From Hormiphora californensis (taxonomy: Eukaryota; Ctenophora; Tentaculata; Cydippida; Pleurobrachiidae), in the NCBI GenBank assembly GCA_020137815.1, contig CM035351.1, forward strand, positions 9,881,969-9,945,968: a stretch of 64,000 nt of DNA, given 5' to 3'. Shown here in pieces: positions 47,095 to 59,913 of the stretch; positions within the stretch are counted from its first letter, which is position 1; each line of letters opens with the position of its first letter. Under the pieces are notes generated by a model. That model had not been told where the DNA came from, did no database searches, and saw only the letters and a program-made list of their open reading frames with translations. The position numbers were made by a program, and so were the translations under genes.

Positions 47095-47916
47095 ACTCGC
47101 TGGATATTATTGGATGAAACCAGATATTTCGGTGTTTAACACCATCATCAGTAGTAGCTAAAAATAGAACATATTAGGAATAGGAATCAAAATCGAAATT
47201 CATATCAAAACAATCACGTACTACTCTCTATCTCTCTCACTCTCACTCTCTCTACTCAACTCACAAACTCTATCTCTCACTCTCTCCCCCTCTCTCTCAC
47301 TCATTCTCACATCAGATCAGATATACATAAATTCAGATTGTACTATACACAGAGCTATGACGAGTACTCTAGGACTTATCAACTATTACTGACTAGGAAG
47401 CCTAAAGCACTCTCACACTCTTTCTTGTTGTTCAGAGTAGCTTTCAGTTGTTGTATGAAATCAGCTTCACTAATCTTTCTCTGTATTGTTCTCGAAAGAT
47501 TCGATTTCAGTATTTCCAAACTTAAAATAGGGGTACTACCCTCGTGTGTCTCTTTATAGTGTGTCGCAAATGCGTTGTTCTGGTATGATGTTGATGTGGG
47601 GTTGATCGCCGCCCGCCGATGTTCTAGCATCCGGTCATGTATTGGGTGTGCGCCGTGCGGTCTCACCCACATAGAACTCTTGGCATAGCTCGCACTTAAC
47701 TCTATACACAACACCCTTTATTCTGCAATCATACTTGTCACTGGTGATCAAAGGGCAGACAATACATTTTGTGAGAGTACAAACAGGGCGGTCGTGGGGA
47801 CGTGAGCTACAAAATATGTCACCTAGTTTAGTACCAGGTGTGAGGACAAGACGTACAGGTAGTTTATGAGTGTGAATAAATGACTTGATGAATATGAATA
47901 TGAATATGAACTTCAC
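47095..47916 (-). pseudogene. PLE GIY-YIG region and tail, frameshifted
   Basis: LPVRLVLTPGTKLGDIFCSS, RPHDRPVCTLTKCIVCPL and VYRVKCELCQEFYVGETARR run to about 47650. The frame then shifts and continues as DRMLEHRRAAINPTSTSYQN, ISEADFIQQLKATLNNKK to the stop at 47379. The same layout as 15684-16168. The tail carries CTGATGA (47151-47145), a 14-base stem-loop and GAAA (47130-47127). Confidence 0.85.
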
Positions 47917-48769
<853 letters not shown>

Positions 48770-49283
48770 CTCGGGATGGTGGTGAAATAGGACGGATGGT
48801 GGAGGATAGGAGTGATGGTACTGTCTAGGACAGCTGATAGAGGATAGGAACAGGATGATGGAGGATAGGATGGATGGTGAAGGATGGATGGTGGAGGATA
48901 GGAAGGATGGTGGGGGATTGGACGGATGGTGGGGGATTGGACGGATGATGGAGGATGGGAGAGATAGTGGAGGATAGGACGGGTGGTGGAAAGTTTGACG
49001 AAAGATGGAGGATAGGACGGATGGTCGAGGATAGGACGAATGGTGAAGGGATGCGACAGATGGTGGTGGAGGATATTCCAGATCATGGTGGATGATAGGA
49101 CGGATGGTGGAGGATATGACGGATGGTGGAGGATGGGACGGATGGTGGAGGATAGGACGGATGGTGAAGGATAGGACGAAAGGTGGAGACTGGGACAGAT
49201 GGTGGAGGATAGGACGAATGGTGGAGGAAAGGACGGATGGTGAAGGATAGGATGGATAGGATGGTGGAGGATAGATACTTACT
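48770..49283. repeat. GGATGGTGGAGGATAGGAC minisatellite
   Basis: About 25 degenerate 18-20-base units. It abuts the 3' end of LINE 3, so it may be the expanded tail of that element. Confidence 0.88.
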
Positions 49284-50925
49284 TGATACTTGGTACGGTC
49301 TCCTCAATCATTCGAGTGGCCGGCTCCAAGTATCCTCGCTCGTAATGACGTGAGCTGTCTCCACTCATTTCTGTTCTCTGCAGTGTTAGTAATTGCACGG
49401 AGAGACTGAGATTGACCCGTAGCGTCTCGATAATCATTCAGCACACAGGAGGACCAGGTTTTACGCGGTCTTCCTCTGGAACGTCTCCCATGACTAGGCA
49501 CCCAGTGGTAGAGTTTATTGGGCACCCTACCCTCAGGCATTCTAATCAGGTGTCCAAACCAGCGGAGTCTCCCATTGCCAATGAACTTCGAGATTGGTTC
49601 TATCCCCGCCCTCTACAGTACCTCCCTGTTAGATACTCTCCTAAACCACTGTATTCTCAGGATTCTACGCAGGCACCGTTGATGGAACGCCTCCACCCGG
49701 CGATCTTGGACCTGAGTAGTTGTCCAGGCCTCACAACCATAGAGAAGAACTGTCAGAACAGCAGCTCTGTATATCCTGATCTTGGTACAGGTCCTGATGT
49801 TACGGTTGTACCAGATCCTACAAAGCATACTGAATGCACTGTAAGCCTTCCCTATCCTGATACCAAGCTCCTTGTCGATGGTACCGTCAGAGGACAACGC
49901 CGATCCGAGATAGGTAAAACTGGAAACCTGCTCAACCGGATTACCCTCCACAGAGATGCTGACCGTATCCGCCTCTGAAAATGGGCGCTGGCTAAGACCC
50001 TTTGAAAAAGCCACAACTTTGGTCTTCTTCGCATTAATCTTCAGACCAGCGTACCCTGCGTATTTTACCAGCAAATCTGTTGACTCCTGGAGCCCTTCCT
50101 CAGTATCATCCATTACAGCCATGTCATCAGCATAGTCGAGATCCATGATCCATTCCCCACCCTCATCACTCTCAGCGCCGTGAAGAGTGAGACCCCTGGA
50201 GACAGTCTTGTTGGACTCAGCAAGCTGAGCCGCCCAGTTAATCACGATGTTGAAGACTGGTGGACCCTGAATGTCGCCCTGACCGGTACCACTGAGGACA
50301 CTGAACCAGCTGGAGAGCTCCCCGTCATGTTTCACTGCACTCATAGTACCGTCAAAGAATGCTCGAATTATCCGGACATACTTCTCTGGAAGACCATAAT
50401 GGCGAAATGCGGCCCAGATAAAATCCCTGTTAATACAATCGAATGCTGATTTGAAGTCAATAAAGTTTATATACAACGGTACATTATATTCTATACACTG
50501 ATGGATGATGGTACGGAGGGAATAAATCTGATCCACACAGGACCGGTTACGTCTGAATCCACACTGATAATCTCGAAGTGCCAATTCAAGACCAGAAGAC
50601 AACCTGTTCAGCATAATTATCTGGAACAGCTTGGAAGTGGTAGATCGCAGAGTGATGCCCCTATTATTTGAGCACACACTGGCGTCACCCTTCTTGGGAA
50701 TCACCGAGATGACACCCTTTAACCACTCCTCCGGGACCTTCTCCTCCCTCCAGACTCCACCAAACAGATCCACAAGGGGGCCAACAAGACCGGACGAGCC
50801 ATACCGTAGCTGTTCGTTCGAGATCCCATCAACGCCAGGACTCTTATGGTTTTTGAGCCTCTTCAGTGCCACTAAAACTTCTCCACGAGAAGGCGGAGGA
50901 TCATCCTCACCAAGATCCTCACTTA
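49284..50925 (-). pseudogene. LINE 3 reverse transcriptase, 5'-truncated
   Basis: A 419-codon frame (50872-49613) contains LKNHKSPGVDGISNEQLR, VISVIPKKGD, NNRGITLRSTTSKLFQIIML, YQCGFRRNRSCVDQI, INFIDFKSAFDCINR, SGTGQGDIQGPPVFNIVINW, the catalytic MDLDYADDMAVM, YLGSALSSDGTIDKELGIRI and LLYGCEAWTTTQVQDRR. After a shift at about 49610-49540 it ends MPEGRVPNKLYHW, RRSRGRPRKTW and WRQLTSLRARI. This C-terminal pattern is common in RTE/I-related invertebrate LINEs. The endonuclease is lost by 5' truncation at about 50925. Confidence 0.93.
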
Positions 50926-50930
50926 GAGCT

Positions 50931-52100
50931 TAGATTTTGATACCAGCTGATAGAGGATCACTAAATTTTCCGTTTGGCTGGCGGTTGGCTGGCACCACGT
51001 GGGATTAGGGGTTTAGGTCGTCGTGGGAGGTCGACATTGGTCGCGTTCGATCGGGCTCGATGAGGTGATCAAAAGCTAGTGGGCCAGACCTTGGCCCCAC
51101 CCCGTTCTTGGCTTATTGGGCTTTTTCGGTTTCCCGCCAAAATATTTTCCCGCCATATATATGCTTTATTTTTTTGCCCCTGCACTGCCACTGCACATTT
51201 TTTTAATTGCTTATAATTAATTTGATAATCAATTTTGAATATTCCCACTTTTTGTAGACCTTTCTATATGCTTTAACTACATTACTGCAAAATTTTAGGC
51301 CGTTATTTATAGCAGAACGGAAAATATTTTCAAATGCTCAGGGGCAATGCTCAGGGGCACCAGAAAAATGTCCATTTTTTAATTGCTTATAATTAATTGG
51401 ATAATTAATTTTGAATATTCCCACCTTTTGTAGACCTTTCTATATGCTTGAAGAGCATTCCTACAAAGTTTCAAGTCGATATTTCAAGCAGATCGGGAGA
51501 TAATTGCTGCTCAGGTGCCCCTGGGCCACTTTTGTTAGTGCGAGGGCAATTTTAAAATTTTAATTGCTTATAATCAATTAATTAAGTAAAAAATCAAAAA
51601 TCAGGCTCCTTGGTGACTCTTAGTTATACCACTAGAACATGCCTACAAAGTTTTAGATCGATATGTCAAACAGTGTGGCCACAGTTTGAATTTTAAAATT
51701 GCCCAGGGGCAGTATTTTCAAATGCTCGGGGGCAATGTTCAGGGGCACCAGAAAATGTCCATTTTTGCATGCCTATAACTCATTGATTACTTAATTTTGA
51801 CTATTCTAACTTTTTTGTAGATCATTTTTTATGCTTGAAGAGCATTCCTACAAAGTTTCAAGTCGATATTTCAAGCAGATCGGGAGATAATTTCGGCTCA
51901 GGGGCAATGCCCAGGGGACAGAACACCCCATGCTCAGGGGCACGGTGCAGGGGCTACTTTTTAATTACATATAATTAATTTATTAGGCAAAAAATCAAAA
52001 ATCTGGCCACGTTATGACACGTAGTTATACTACTAGAACACGCCTACAAAATTTCAGGTCGATATCTCAAAAAATTTGGCCACAATCACTGCCTGAAATT
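50931..52100. repeat. Duplicated block, copy 1 (PLE end plus 190-bp repeats)
   Basis: 50931-51395 is nearly identical to 52456-52937, and the rest continues at 54268. It holds a PLE-end segment (ACCACGTGGGATTAGGGGTT) and four to five units of about 170-200 bases, each with TTAATTGCTTATAATTAA and AAGTTTCAAGTCGATATTTC. A 22-base C run follows at about 52102-52123. Confidence 0.85.
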
Positions 52101-52455
52101 TGCCCCCCCCCCCCCCCCCCCCCGAAAAAAAGACCTACGTTTGTATATATGATCGCAAAAGGCAAGCTTCCCCTCGTTCGACCCGAAGTTGGGAGATTCG
52201 TCGAAACAGCAACCTTCAGGCTGTTAAAATATTTTTTGATGCGCGGCGGCCTGTTTATTATAGTAGGGTCGGTTGTGGGAAGTTGGGTCTGGAATTTTAA
52301 ATTTGACTTTCTGATATGATTAGGGACTCTATAAAAAGTCCAAAGTACCATCCCACAGGTCTCTACCACCCCCGGCGCGGTTCACTAATTAGTCGTAATT
52401 ATGTAATTTATGACGTTATCGCCAATTAGCACTAATAATGCCAGTTCCTGATCAC
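52101..52455. other. PLE end segment between the duplicated blocks
   Basis: 52170-52450 is the reverse complement of about 15450-15660 and 15140-15190, that is, a PLE terminal region. No coding. Confidence 0.6.
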
Positions 52456-54985
52456 TTAGAGCTTAGATTTTGATACCAGCTGATAGAGGATCACTAAATT
52501 TTCCGTTTGGCTGGCGGTTGGCTGGCACCACGTGGGATTAGGGGTTTAGGTCGTCGTGGGAGGTCGACCGGTCGACATTGGTCGCGTTCGATCGGGCTCG
52601 ATGAGGTGATCAAAAGCTAGTGGGCCAGACCTTGGCCCCACCCCGTTCTTGGCTTATTGGGCTTTTTCGGTTTCCCGCCAAAATATTTTCCCGCCATATA
52701 TATGCTTTATTTTTTTGCCCCTGCACTGCCACTGCACATTTTTTTAATTGCTTATAATTAACTTGATAATCAATTTTGAATATTCCCACTTTTTGTAGAC
52801 CTTTCTATATGCTTGAACTACATTACTGCAAAATTTTAGGCCGTTATTTATAGCAGAACGGAAAATATTTTCAAATGCTCAGGGGCAATGCTCAGGGGCA
52901 CCAGAAAAATGTCCATTTTTTAATTGCTTATAATTAACTAGAAAGCCCATTAAAGTCCCTCACCCCCCCCCCCACCGTCCCCATGTCTCTCTCCCCCTCT
53001 TACTCTTGATATCTCCATGTCGGGGTAAAGAATACGGAGGTTGGTAGAGTGGTAGAGCGCCATGTTGATAAACATCAATGGAAATCCCGCTGATTAACAT
53101 GTAGAATCAGGTGATAAAGATCCGTATAATTGTAGCTGTGTAGAGAATCAACGGGGTACGTAGGTAGAAAGGCTTTGGCAATCATGGCGGCCCCAGTAGT
53201 AGATCCCAAAACACCACAGGAACAACACAGGAACACGCAACAAACAACCAACAACATGCACGTGCAGTATCCCCCCTCCAATACCCCTTCCAAGGCACCT
53301 CCTTGGCAACCCCCCTCTATTTGCACGTGATGATAGGTCATACTCCTCCTCATCACGACGTTCATTTGCAAATTATAATCTCTACTAGAAAGCCCATTGA
53401 ATTCCTACAATTGCCCCCACCCCCACCCGTCTCTATGTCCCCCACCCTCTTACTCTTCGACTCTCCATGTCGGGGTAAAGAATACGGAGATTTGTAGTGC
53501 TAGAGCGCCGGTGATAAACATCAAGGGAAATCCCGCTGAATAACATGTAGAATCAGGTGGTAAAGATCCGTAGAATTGTAGCTGTGTAGAGAATCAACGG
53601 GGTACGTAGGTAGAAAGGCTTTGGCAATCATGGCGACCTCAGCAGTAGATCCCAAAACACCAACAACAACAACCACAGGAACACGCAACAAACAAACAAT
53701 AACATGCACGTGCAGTATCCCACCTCCAATACCCCTCCCAGGGCACCTCCTTGGCAACCCCCTCCATTTGCACGTGTGGATAGGTCATCATACTCATCAC
53801 GCCACGCATTTGCAAATTATAATAAGGACTAGAAAGCCCATTGTTAAGTCCTACAACACCCCTCCCCCCCACACGTCTCTATGTCTCTCTCCCCGTCTCA
53901 CTCTTTGTCTCCCTATGTCGGGGTAAAGAATACGGAGGTTTATAGTGGTAGAGCGCTGGAGATAAACATCAAGGGAAATCCCGCTGAATAACATGTAGAA
54001 TCAGGTGATAAAGATCCGTAGAATTGTAGCTGTGTAGAGAATCTATGGGGTATGTAGGTAGAAAGGCTTTGGCAATCATGGCGGTAGATCCCAAAACACC
54101 ACGAAACACCTGCACAGGAACACGAAACAAACAACCAACAACATGCACGTGCAGTATCCCCCTCCAATACCCCTCCCAAGCCACCTCCCAGGGCAACCCC
54201 CACTATTTGCACGTGTGGATACTACATCACCACCATCACGCCACGCATTTGTACTTTATAATAAGGATTGGATAATTAGTTTTGAATATTCCCACCTTTT
54301 GTAGACCTTTCTATATGCTTGAAGAGCATTCCTACAAAGTTTCAAGTCGATATTTCAAGCAGATCGGGAGATAATTGCGGCTCAGGTGCCCCTGGGCCAC
54401 TTTTGTTAGTGCGGGGGCAATTTTAAAATTTTAATTGCTTATAATTAATTGATTAAGTAAAAAATCAAAAATCAGGCTCCGTGGTGACTCTTAGTTATAC
54501 CACTAGAACATGCCTACAAACAGTGTGGCCACAGTTTGAATTTTAAAGTTGCCCAGGGGCAGTTTTTTCAAATGCCCGGGGGCAATGTTCAGGGGCACCA
54601 GAAAATTTCCATTTTTGCATGCCTATAACTCATTGATTACTTAATTTTGACTATTCTAACTTTTTGTAGATCTTTTTTATGCTGGAAGAGCATTCCTACA
54701 AAGTTTCAAGTCGATATTTCAAGCAGATCGGGAGATAATTTCGGCTCAGGGGCAATGCCCAGGGGACAGAACACGCCATGCTCAGGGGCAGGGTGCAGGG
54801 GCTACTTTTTAATTACCTATAATTAATTAATTAGGCAAAAAATAAAAAATCCGGCCACGTTATGACACGTAGTTATACTACTAGAACACGCCTACAAAAT
54901 TTCAGGTCGATATCTCAAAAAATGTGGCCACAATCGCTGCCTGAAATTTGCCTTTTGGATTTGGTGCAGGGGCAAATTTTTTTTC
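52456..54985. repeat. Duplicated block, copy 2, interrupted by Helitron B array
   Basis: Matches copy 1 with an 8-base CGGTCGAC insertion near 52567. It is split at 52937/54268 by three Helitron B units. It ends near the hairpin GGTGC-ctgcc-GGCACC also seen at 28415. Confidence 0.85.
52938..54267 (-). mobile_element. Helitron family B, three head-to-tail units
   Basis: Minus strand units 54267-53829, 53828-53385 and 53384-52938. Each ends GGGCTTTCTAG; the first two start TCCTTATTATAA-like, the third TAGAGATTATAA. Removing the array restores ATAATTAATTGGATAATT, exactly the sequence at 51389-51406, so it sits between A and T with no duplication. No Rep-helicase. Confidence 0.8.
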
Positions 54986-55988
54986 TTCGTTTTTTCTGTT
55001 TTCTTCGGGTCGGAGGTGCAGTGCCTGCCGGCACCTAAATTATATTCTCCGGGTCGGATGGCGAGCTGCCACGCAAAAACGGTGATAGTTGTGTGAAAAC
55101 AAACTGCGGGAGTGTGCTGGATTAATTCCTTCCTAACTGATGGCTTTGTTTTAAAATTAAATTTCAAAAGTTCATTTTTCATGAATGAACATTGCTGCCG
55201 TTCATTCATGAATTCTGAAATATAGTTTACCTTGAGTAAGTAACTTTTCTTTAGCTCGCAATTATCTTTCCATTGAGCACCATAAAACTCAAATTGAAGC
55301 ACCAGGTCACATGACAGTTGAGAAAATGAACATGCATGATTTTGGCTCTTTTTGCGACTTTCAATCGGCTGTATCACCGCTACCTTACCTTCAATCTTTT
55401 TGAAACTTTGGGTGAACATTGGATAAGCAAAGATCTTTGTTCACAAGAAAAATCAAGGTCAAAACTCAAAGTTCATTTTTAAGTTTTGGTAGTTCATTCC
55501 ACTCATTCAGGAACCAACAACCCTAAAGTGATGGAAAAGTGTTGGATTTTGTTTGGCCAATGTCCTGCAATGACAGAGAGGTGTAGTAACGTGTTTCCGG
55601 GCTAGTTAGTGGGTGTCCACTGTCCATGTGATTTTGGTGATACCTGACACCTTCACTGAGCAATAATCAAGGGATTTCCTCGAATTCAAGCATGTGATTC
55701 GGGTCTACTGCGATTGGTATCGTGCAGCAATCTTGAGAGATCACATAGCACCTCAAAAATGATGATAAGTTCAATAAATTGAGTTGATTTATGATCAATA
55801 AGATTAAAACCGATGCCACATTGAACTCAACGACCATTTTCGATCATAAATCAACTCACTTCATTGAACTAACCATCATTTTCGAGGGCTATGAGATCTC
55901 TTAACATTGCTGCACGATACCAATCGCAGAAAACCCGAATCACATGCTTGAATTCGTGAAAATCCCTTGATTATTGCTCAGTGAAGGT

Positions 55989-56818
55989 TAGGGTGTGCTA
56001 TTTCAAATTTTTTTCGACTAGGCCATTCAGTATCTATAGCTAATGTGAAACTATGGACAATTCTCTATCACATCAGCAAAACAGAATCTGGATAGTGTTT
56101 GTCAGTTAAATTGGGATCGCGATTTAAAAAGTGTAGTTTTAACCGAAAAATGGTAAAAACAGGAAAATATGTGTGGTTTTCACCAGTTTTTGACATGTTC
56201 TTGATATAAACTTTTTATGGTCAGGGTTGTGTTCAGCACCTCGAAACTGACAGAATTGATATGCATCATTAAACAATGCTAAAGTTCATTTTTGACCTAA
56301 AAATGTTCATTTTTGACAAAAAATGTTCATTTTTGGCAAAAAATGTTCGTTTTGGACATGTTCTTCAATTTTGAGAGCTTTTTCGTGAACGGGATCGTGT
56401 TCCGCAGGCCAAAATTAGTCGATTACAACCGAAATTTGCTTTCCACCAAGAAAAAACTAAAAAAATTAAAATTCGTCCCCACGATTCTGCAAGTTGGTAA
56501 AATTAGCAAAAAAAGGGAGGAAATTTTTATTTTTGTTCATAAAGTGGATTTCTGAAGGCTCAAACTCAAAATAACAATTGTATAAGTTGTCACGAGACGA
56601 TTGCTATGTGTGTTTTGTTCGAAACAACGCCCTAAAACAGACTTTTTGAAATTAATATGCCCATATATGGGCATAGCTCGTGCCAACGTAATTGGGCCAT
56701 GTTAGCGCCAAAACTTTATGATAAAATGTTTTAGAATGATCGTAGGAGCTCATTTAACCCGATACCAAGTGAAATTTTGAATTAAATTAGGCATTTGAAA
56801 AAATAGCACACCTTCACT
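55989..56818. mobile_element. hAT-X element, complete 830-bp copy
   Basis: TIRs TAGGGTGTGCTATTT and AAATAGCACACC, flanked by GTGAAGGT and CTGAAGGT (one mismatch), an 8-bp target. No transposase. Reference copy for the family at 18151, 29841 and 45676. Confidence 0.78.
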
Positions 56819-57339
56819 GAAGGTGTCAGGTATCACCAAGATCACATGGACACCCACTAACTAGCCCGGAAACACGTTACTACACCTCTCTGTCATTGCA
56901 GGACATTGGCCAAACAAAATCCAACACTTTTCCATCACTTTAGGGTTGTTGGTTCCTGAATGAGTGGAATGAACTACCAAAACTTAAAAATGAACTTTGA
57001 GTTTTGACCTTGATTTTTCTTGTGAGCAAAGATCTTTGCTTATCCAATGTTCACCCAAAGTTTCAAAAAGATTGAAGGTAAGGTAGCGGTGATACAGCCG
57101 ATTGAAAGTCGCAAAAAGAGCCAAAATCATGCATGTTCATTTTCTCAACTGTCATGTGACCTGGTGCTTCAATTTGAGTTTTATGGTGTTCAATGGAAAG
57201 ATAATTGCGAGCCAAAGAAAAGTTACTTACTCAAGGTAAACAATACTGTAAAACTAGATATTTTCGAGGCCATTAATTTTCGCGATTCGATCAAAATTGA
57301 CTATTTTCGCGATTTTAATTTTCGCTAATCCCACTGCTA

Positions 57340-57625
57340 CGATTACGTACGATAATGCCTACGGTCAATAATGCCTACAGGGGTTATAGGCATATATAAT
57401 TGGGTGTAGGCAAAACCGTCAAAACGGCAATAATGCCTACGGTGGCAATAATGCCTACGATAAAGTACGATAATGCCTACGATCAATAATGCCTACATTA
57501 TTGATAATTGGGTGTAGGCAAAAGCGTCAATATTATTGTTGATATGGCGATAATGCCTACAGGGGTGATTGGGTGTAGGCAAAAGCGTCAAATCATCATA
57601 TCCCGATTGGTAACGTGACCCTGAG
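57340..57625. repeat. Cluster of GTAGGCATTAT motifs
   Basis: At least nine copies of ATAATGCCTAC or its complement and four GGGTGTAGGCAAAA words in under 300 bases. A second cluster with GTAGGCAAAACTGC lies at 59052-59275. Confidence 0.85.
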
Positions 57626-57779
57626 GGCGGCACCAATACGATATAGGAGATATGGCTCGTTAGTTATTGGAGTAAACCGATTGACATGAGAGCTCCTCTA
57701 ATCGGTAAGGCTCATGTCGGATTGGATACGTGATATGGGCGGTTCATCTAACGGCTTATTACAACGATTAGAGGAGCTT

Positions 57780-58527
57780 TAGCGGCAGGACACGTGATAA
57801 GATGCACCGATTCGAAACACGATTCGAACGTGGCTGGTATACCTTAGAAACATTTCATAACTTTTTTTGCAAAATTTTACAGAATCATTGTCAATGCTTT
57901 GATCGATGCTCCCCGTAAATTTTCAGAGAAAACATTATTTTGAAATTTTGATACTTCCTCACCCCGCTTAGGGTGCCCAGATTCGGCATGGTATCACATA
58001 TCGGTTCGTTTCGAACCGTCTAATTAGTGGCAGGGCACGTGATAAGATGCACCGATTCGAAACACGATTCGAACGTGGCTGGTTCGGGGCCTGGCAAGGC
58101 CCCCCGACCCGAACATAACCCAATCTCAACCCATCCCCCTAAAACAACGGGGCCGAGCCGACAGGCCCTCTATAACAGATGCCAAAAAAAACCATAAAAC
58201 CATAGATATTTTTAGAGTGAAAGTTTTGAAGCCCCCTGAAGTAGTAGAGAGGTGTTCTATGGCTCGTTGGAAAACCTTAGAAAAAGTTTTTACAATTTTT
58301 TTTGAATTTTTTAAGTTTTCTATTTCTAATGACAGAAGAAATGATCATATTGTCATCAATAAATGTATACTATGTATTATATATACAGTTAGAGGTGTCT
58401 TGGTATAGAATTTTGGACAAAAGTATGATTTATGGGTCAAATATGCTCTACCCCGATATACCGGGCACCCCGATTTACCGGGCAAAATGGCTTCCCCCGA
58501 GGATCCCGGTAAATCGGGGTCCGACTG
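57780..58527. mobile_element. Pogo-like element, right part
   Basis: GATTCGAACGTGGCTGGTAT, TTTTGCAAAATTTTACAG and the right end GGGGTCCGACTG then TA match 63480-63995. The ACCGGG variant of the terminal words is used. The left end is lost or rearranged. Confidence 0.7.
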
Positions 58528-58570
58528 TATTGAGAGAATGAAAGATTGCATTGCAGTTGACAACTCGCTT

Positions 58571-58616
58571 AGGATATCTCGATTCGGTACATATATGTAC
58601 CGAATCGAGATATCCT
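58571..58616. repeat. 46-nt perfect palindrome
   Basis: AGGATATCTCGATTCGGTAC meets its complement around ATATAT. The mirror copy of the surrounding sequence at 59015-59045 lacks it, so it is an insertion of about 50 bases near a TA. Confidence 0.85.
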
Positions 58617-59045
58617 TAGTAGTAGAGTCGATAACTACATCGACCTCTCCCAATTGTTCCAGTTTTTGTCACATCTGTTTGGAGCCTCGACACGACCTCT
58701 AAACAGGTGTTACTTTTTCACAAACTGTCTTCATCTTGGTGTAATCAGCAGTTGAAATGTTGCTGATCATAACAAAAACCGAACTATTTTTTTTCAACTT
58801 GGGGTAAAACCATGGGTGTCAAAAGTTAGCTCTAGGTCCCCTGAGTAACCATCCGGAGACTCTAAGAGATATTTCAAGCCGTTCTCCCGTAATCATTAAT
58901 CCCGGTGGAGAAAAAATACAATGAGTAAAAGTAACACCTGTTTAGAGGTCGTGTCGAGGCTCCAAACAGATGTGACAAAAACTGGAACAATTGGGAGAGG
59001 TCGATGTAGTTATCGACTCTACTATAGCGAGTTGTCAACTGCAAT
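58617..59045. repeat. Inverted repeat
   Basis: Arms of about 100 bases: CGATAACTACATCGACCTCT through CAGGTGTTACTTTTT at 58629-58723, inverted at 58927-59030. Confidence 0.85.
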
Positions 59046-59051
59046 GCAATA

Positions 59052-59218
59052 CTGAGGTGGAGGGTAGGCAAAACTGCTCGTAGGCATTATTGTCAACATC
59101 AGTGGTAAAATCACAGTTTTGCCTACATGGTAGGCATTATGTACCGTAGGCAAAACTGCGGTTTACCCCCCTGGTGTTGACGATAATGCCTACAAGCAGT
59201 TTTGCCTACCCTCCACCT
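59052..59218. mobile_element. Small TIR element (about 167 bp) with GTAGGC motifs
   Basis: GAGGTGGAGGGTAGGCAAAA and its complement at the right end; both ends continue into GCAGTTTTGCC/GTAGGCATTAT words. TA is next to the right end. Confidence 0.7.
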
Positions 59219-59815
59219 CTAATTAGATGTTTTAGGGTGTAGGCATTATTGACCGTAGGCATTATTGTATGCTACCACTGCTACCCCCATTTCACGGTCC
59301 TAGTCTATTGTCTAATTACGCCAAGAGTGCAGTCATCATTGCCATGAGACACCAGACCTGCTTGGCGTAGACCAATGAAATGTGAGCATTTTCTCATTGC
59401 TGATTGGCTCTAAGAGATTTCTGATCTTATGAACCGATTGTCGTTGACTTAGTACTAAAAGTAAAAAATGTGTCATCCTGAAATAATTTGCACGAGCTTT
59501 CTGTAAAAAAATCGTCCAAAATATTTTCGCGGAATTAATTTTCGCGGATTTTCCAGCCAAAAATAAAGAGCGAAAATAAAAATCTCACGAAAATTAGTAG
59601 TTTTACAGTATTTCAGAATTCATGAATGAACGGCAGCAATGTTCATTCATGAAAAATGAACTTTTGAAATTTAATTTTAAAACAAAGCCATCAGTTAGGA
59701 AGGAATTAATCCAGCACACTCCCGCAGTTTGTTTTCACACAACTATCACCGTTTTTGCGTGACAGCTCGCCAACCGACCCGGAGAATATATGGGACACGG
59801 AGAATATATATATGT

Positions 59816-59872
59816 AAGAAATGAAAAGTCGGGAGTTACGATCGTAACTCCCGACTTTTCATTTCTTACATT
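59816..59872. repeat. Perfect palindrome, AGAAATGAAAAGTCGGGAGT type
   Basis: About 28 bases each side around TTACGATCGTAA. Confidence 0.85.
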
Positions 59873-59913
59873 TATTTGCCTTGGGCCCGGACCCGTAAAC
59901 AAACACACCTACT

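Larger units (their letters stand above)
57246..59608. mobile_element. Mariner-type element, CTGTAAAACTAG ends, with nested insertions
   Basis: CTGTAAAACTAGATATTTTC at the left, AGTTTTACAG at the right, TA on both sides. The uninterrupted AACAATATTTCAG is at about 22347. TTTTCGCG-rich subterminal sequence. Inside are GTAGGCATTAT motif clusters, a pogo-like remnant, palindromes and a small MITE. Confidence 0.85.
55045..59790. mobile_element. Tc1/mariner-like fold-back, second large copy
   Basis: Arms match 19880-22543: GTTTTCACACAACTATCACC and its complement near 59740, with palindrome centre near 55833. It hosts a hAT-X element (55989-56818) and a CTGTAAAACTAG-ended element (57246-59608). 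The outermost TIR bases are eroded. Confidence 0.78.
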
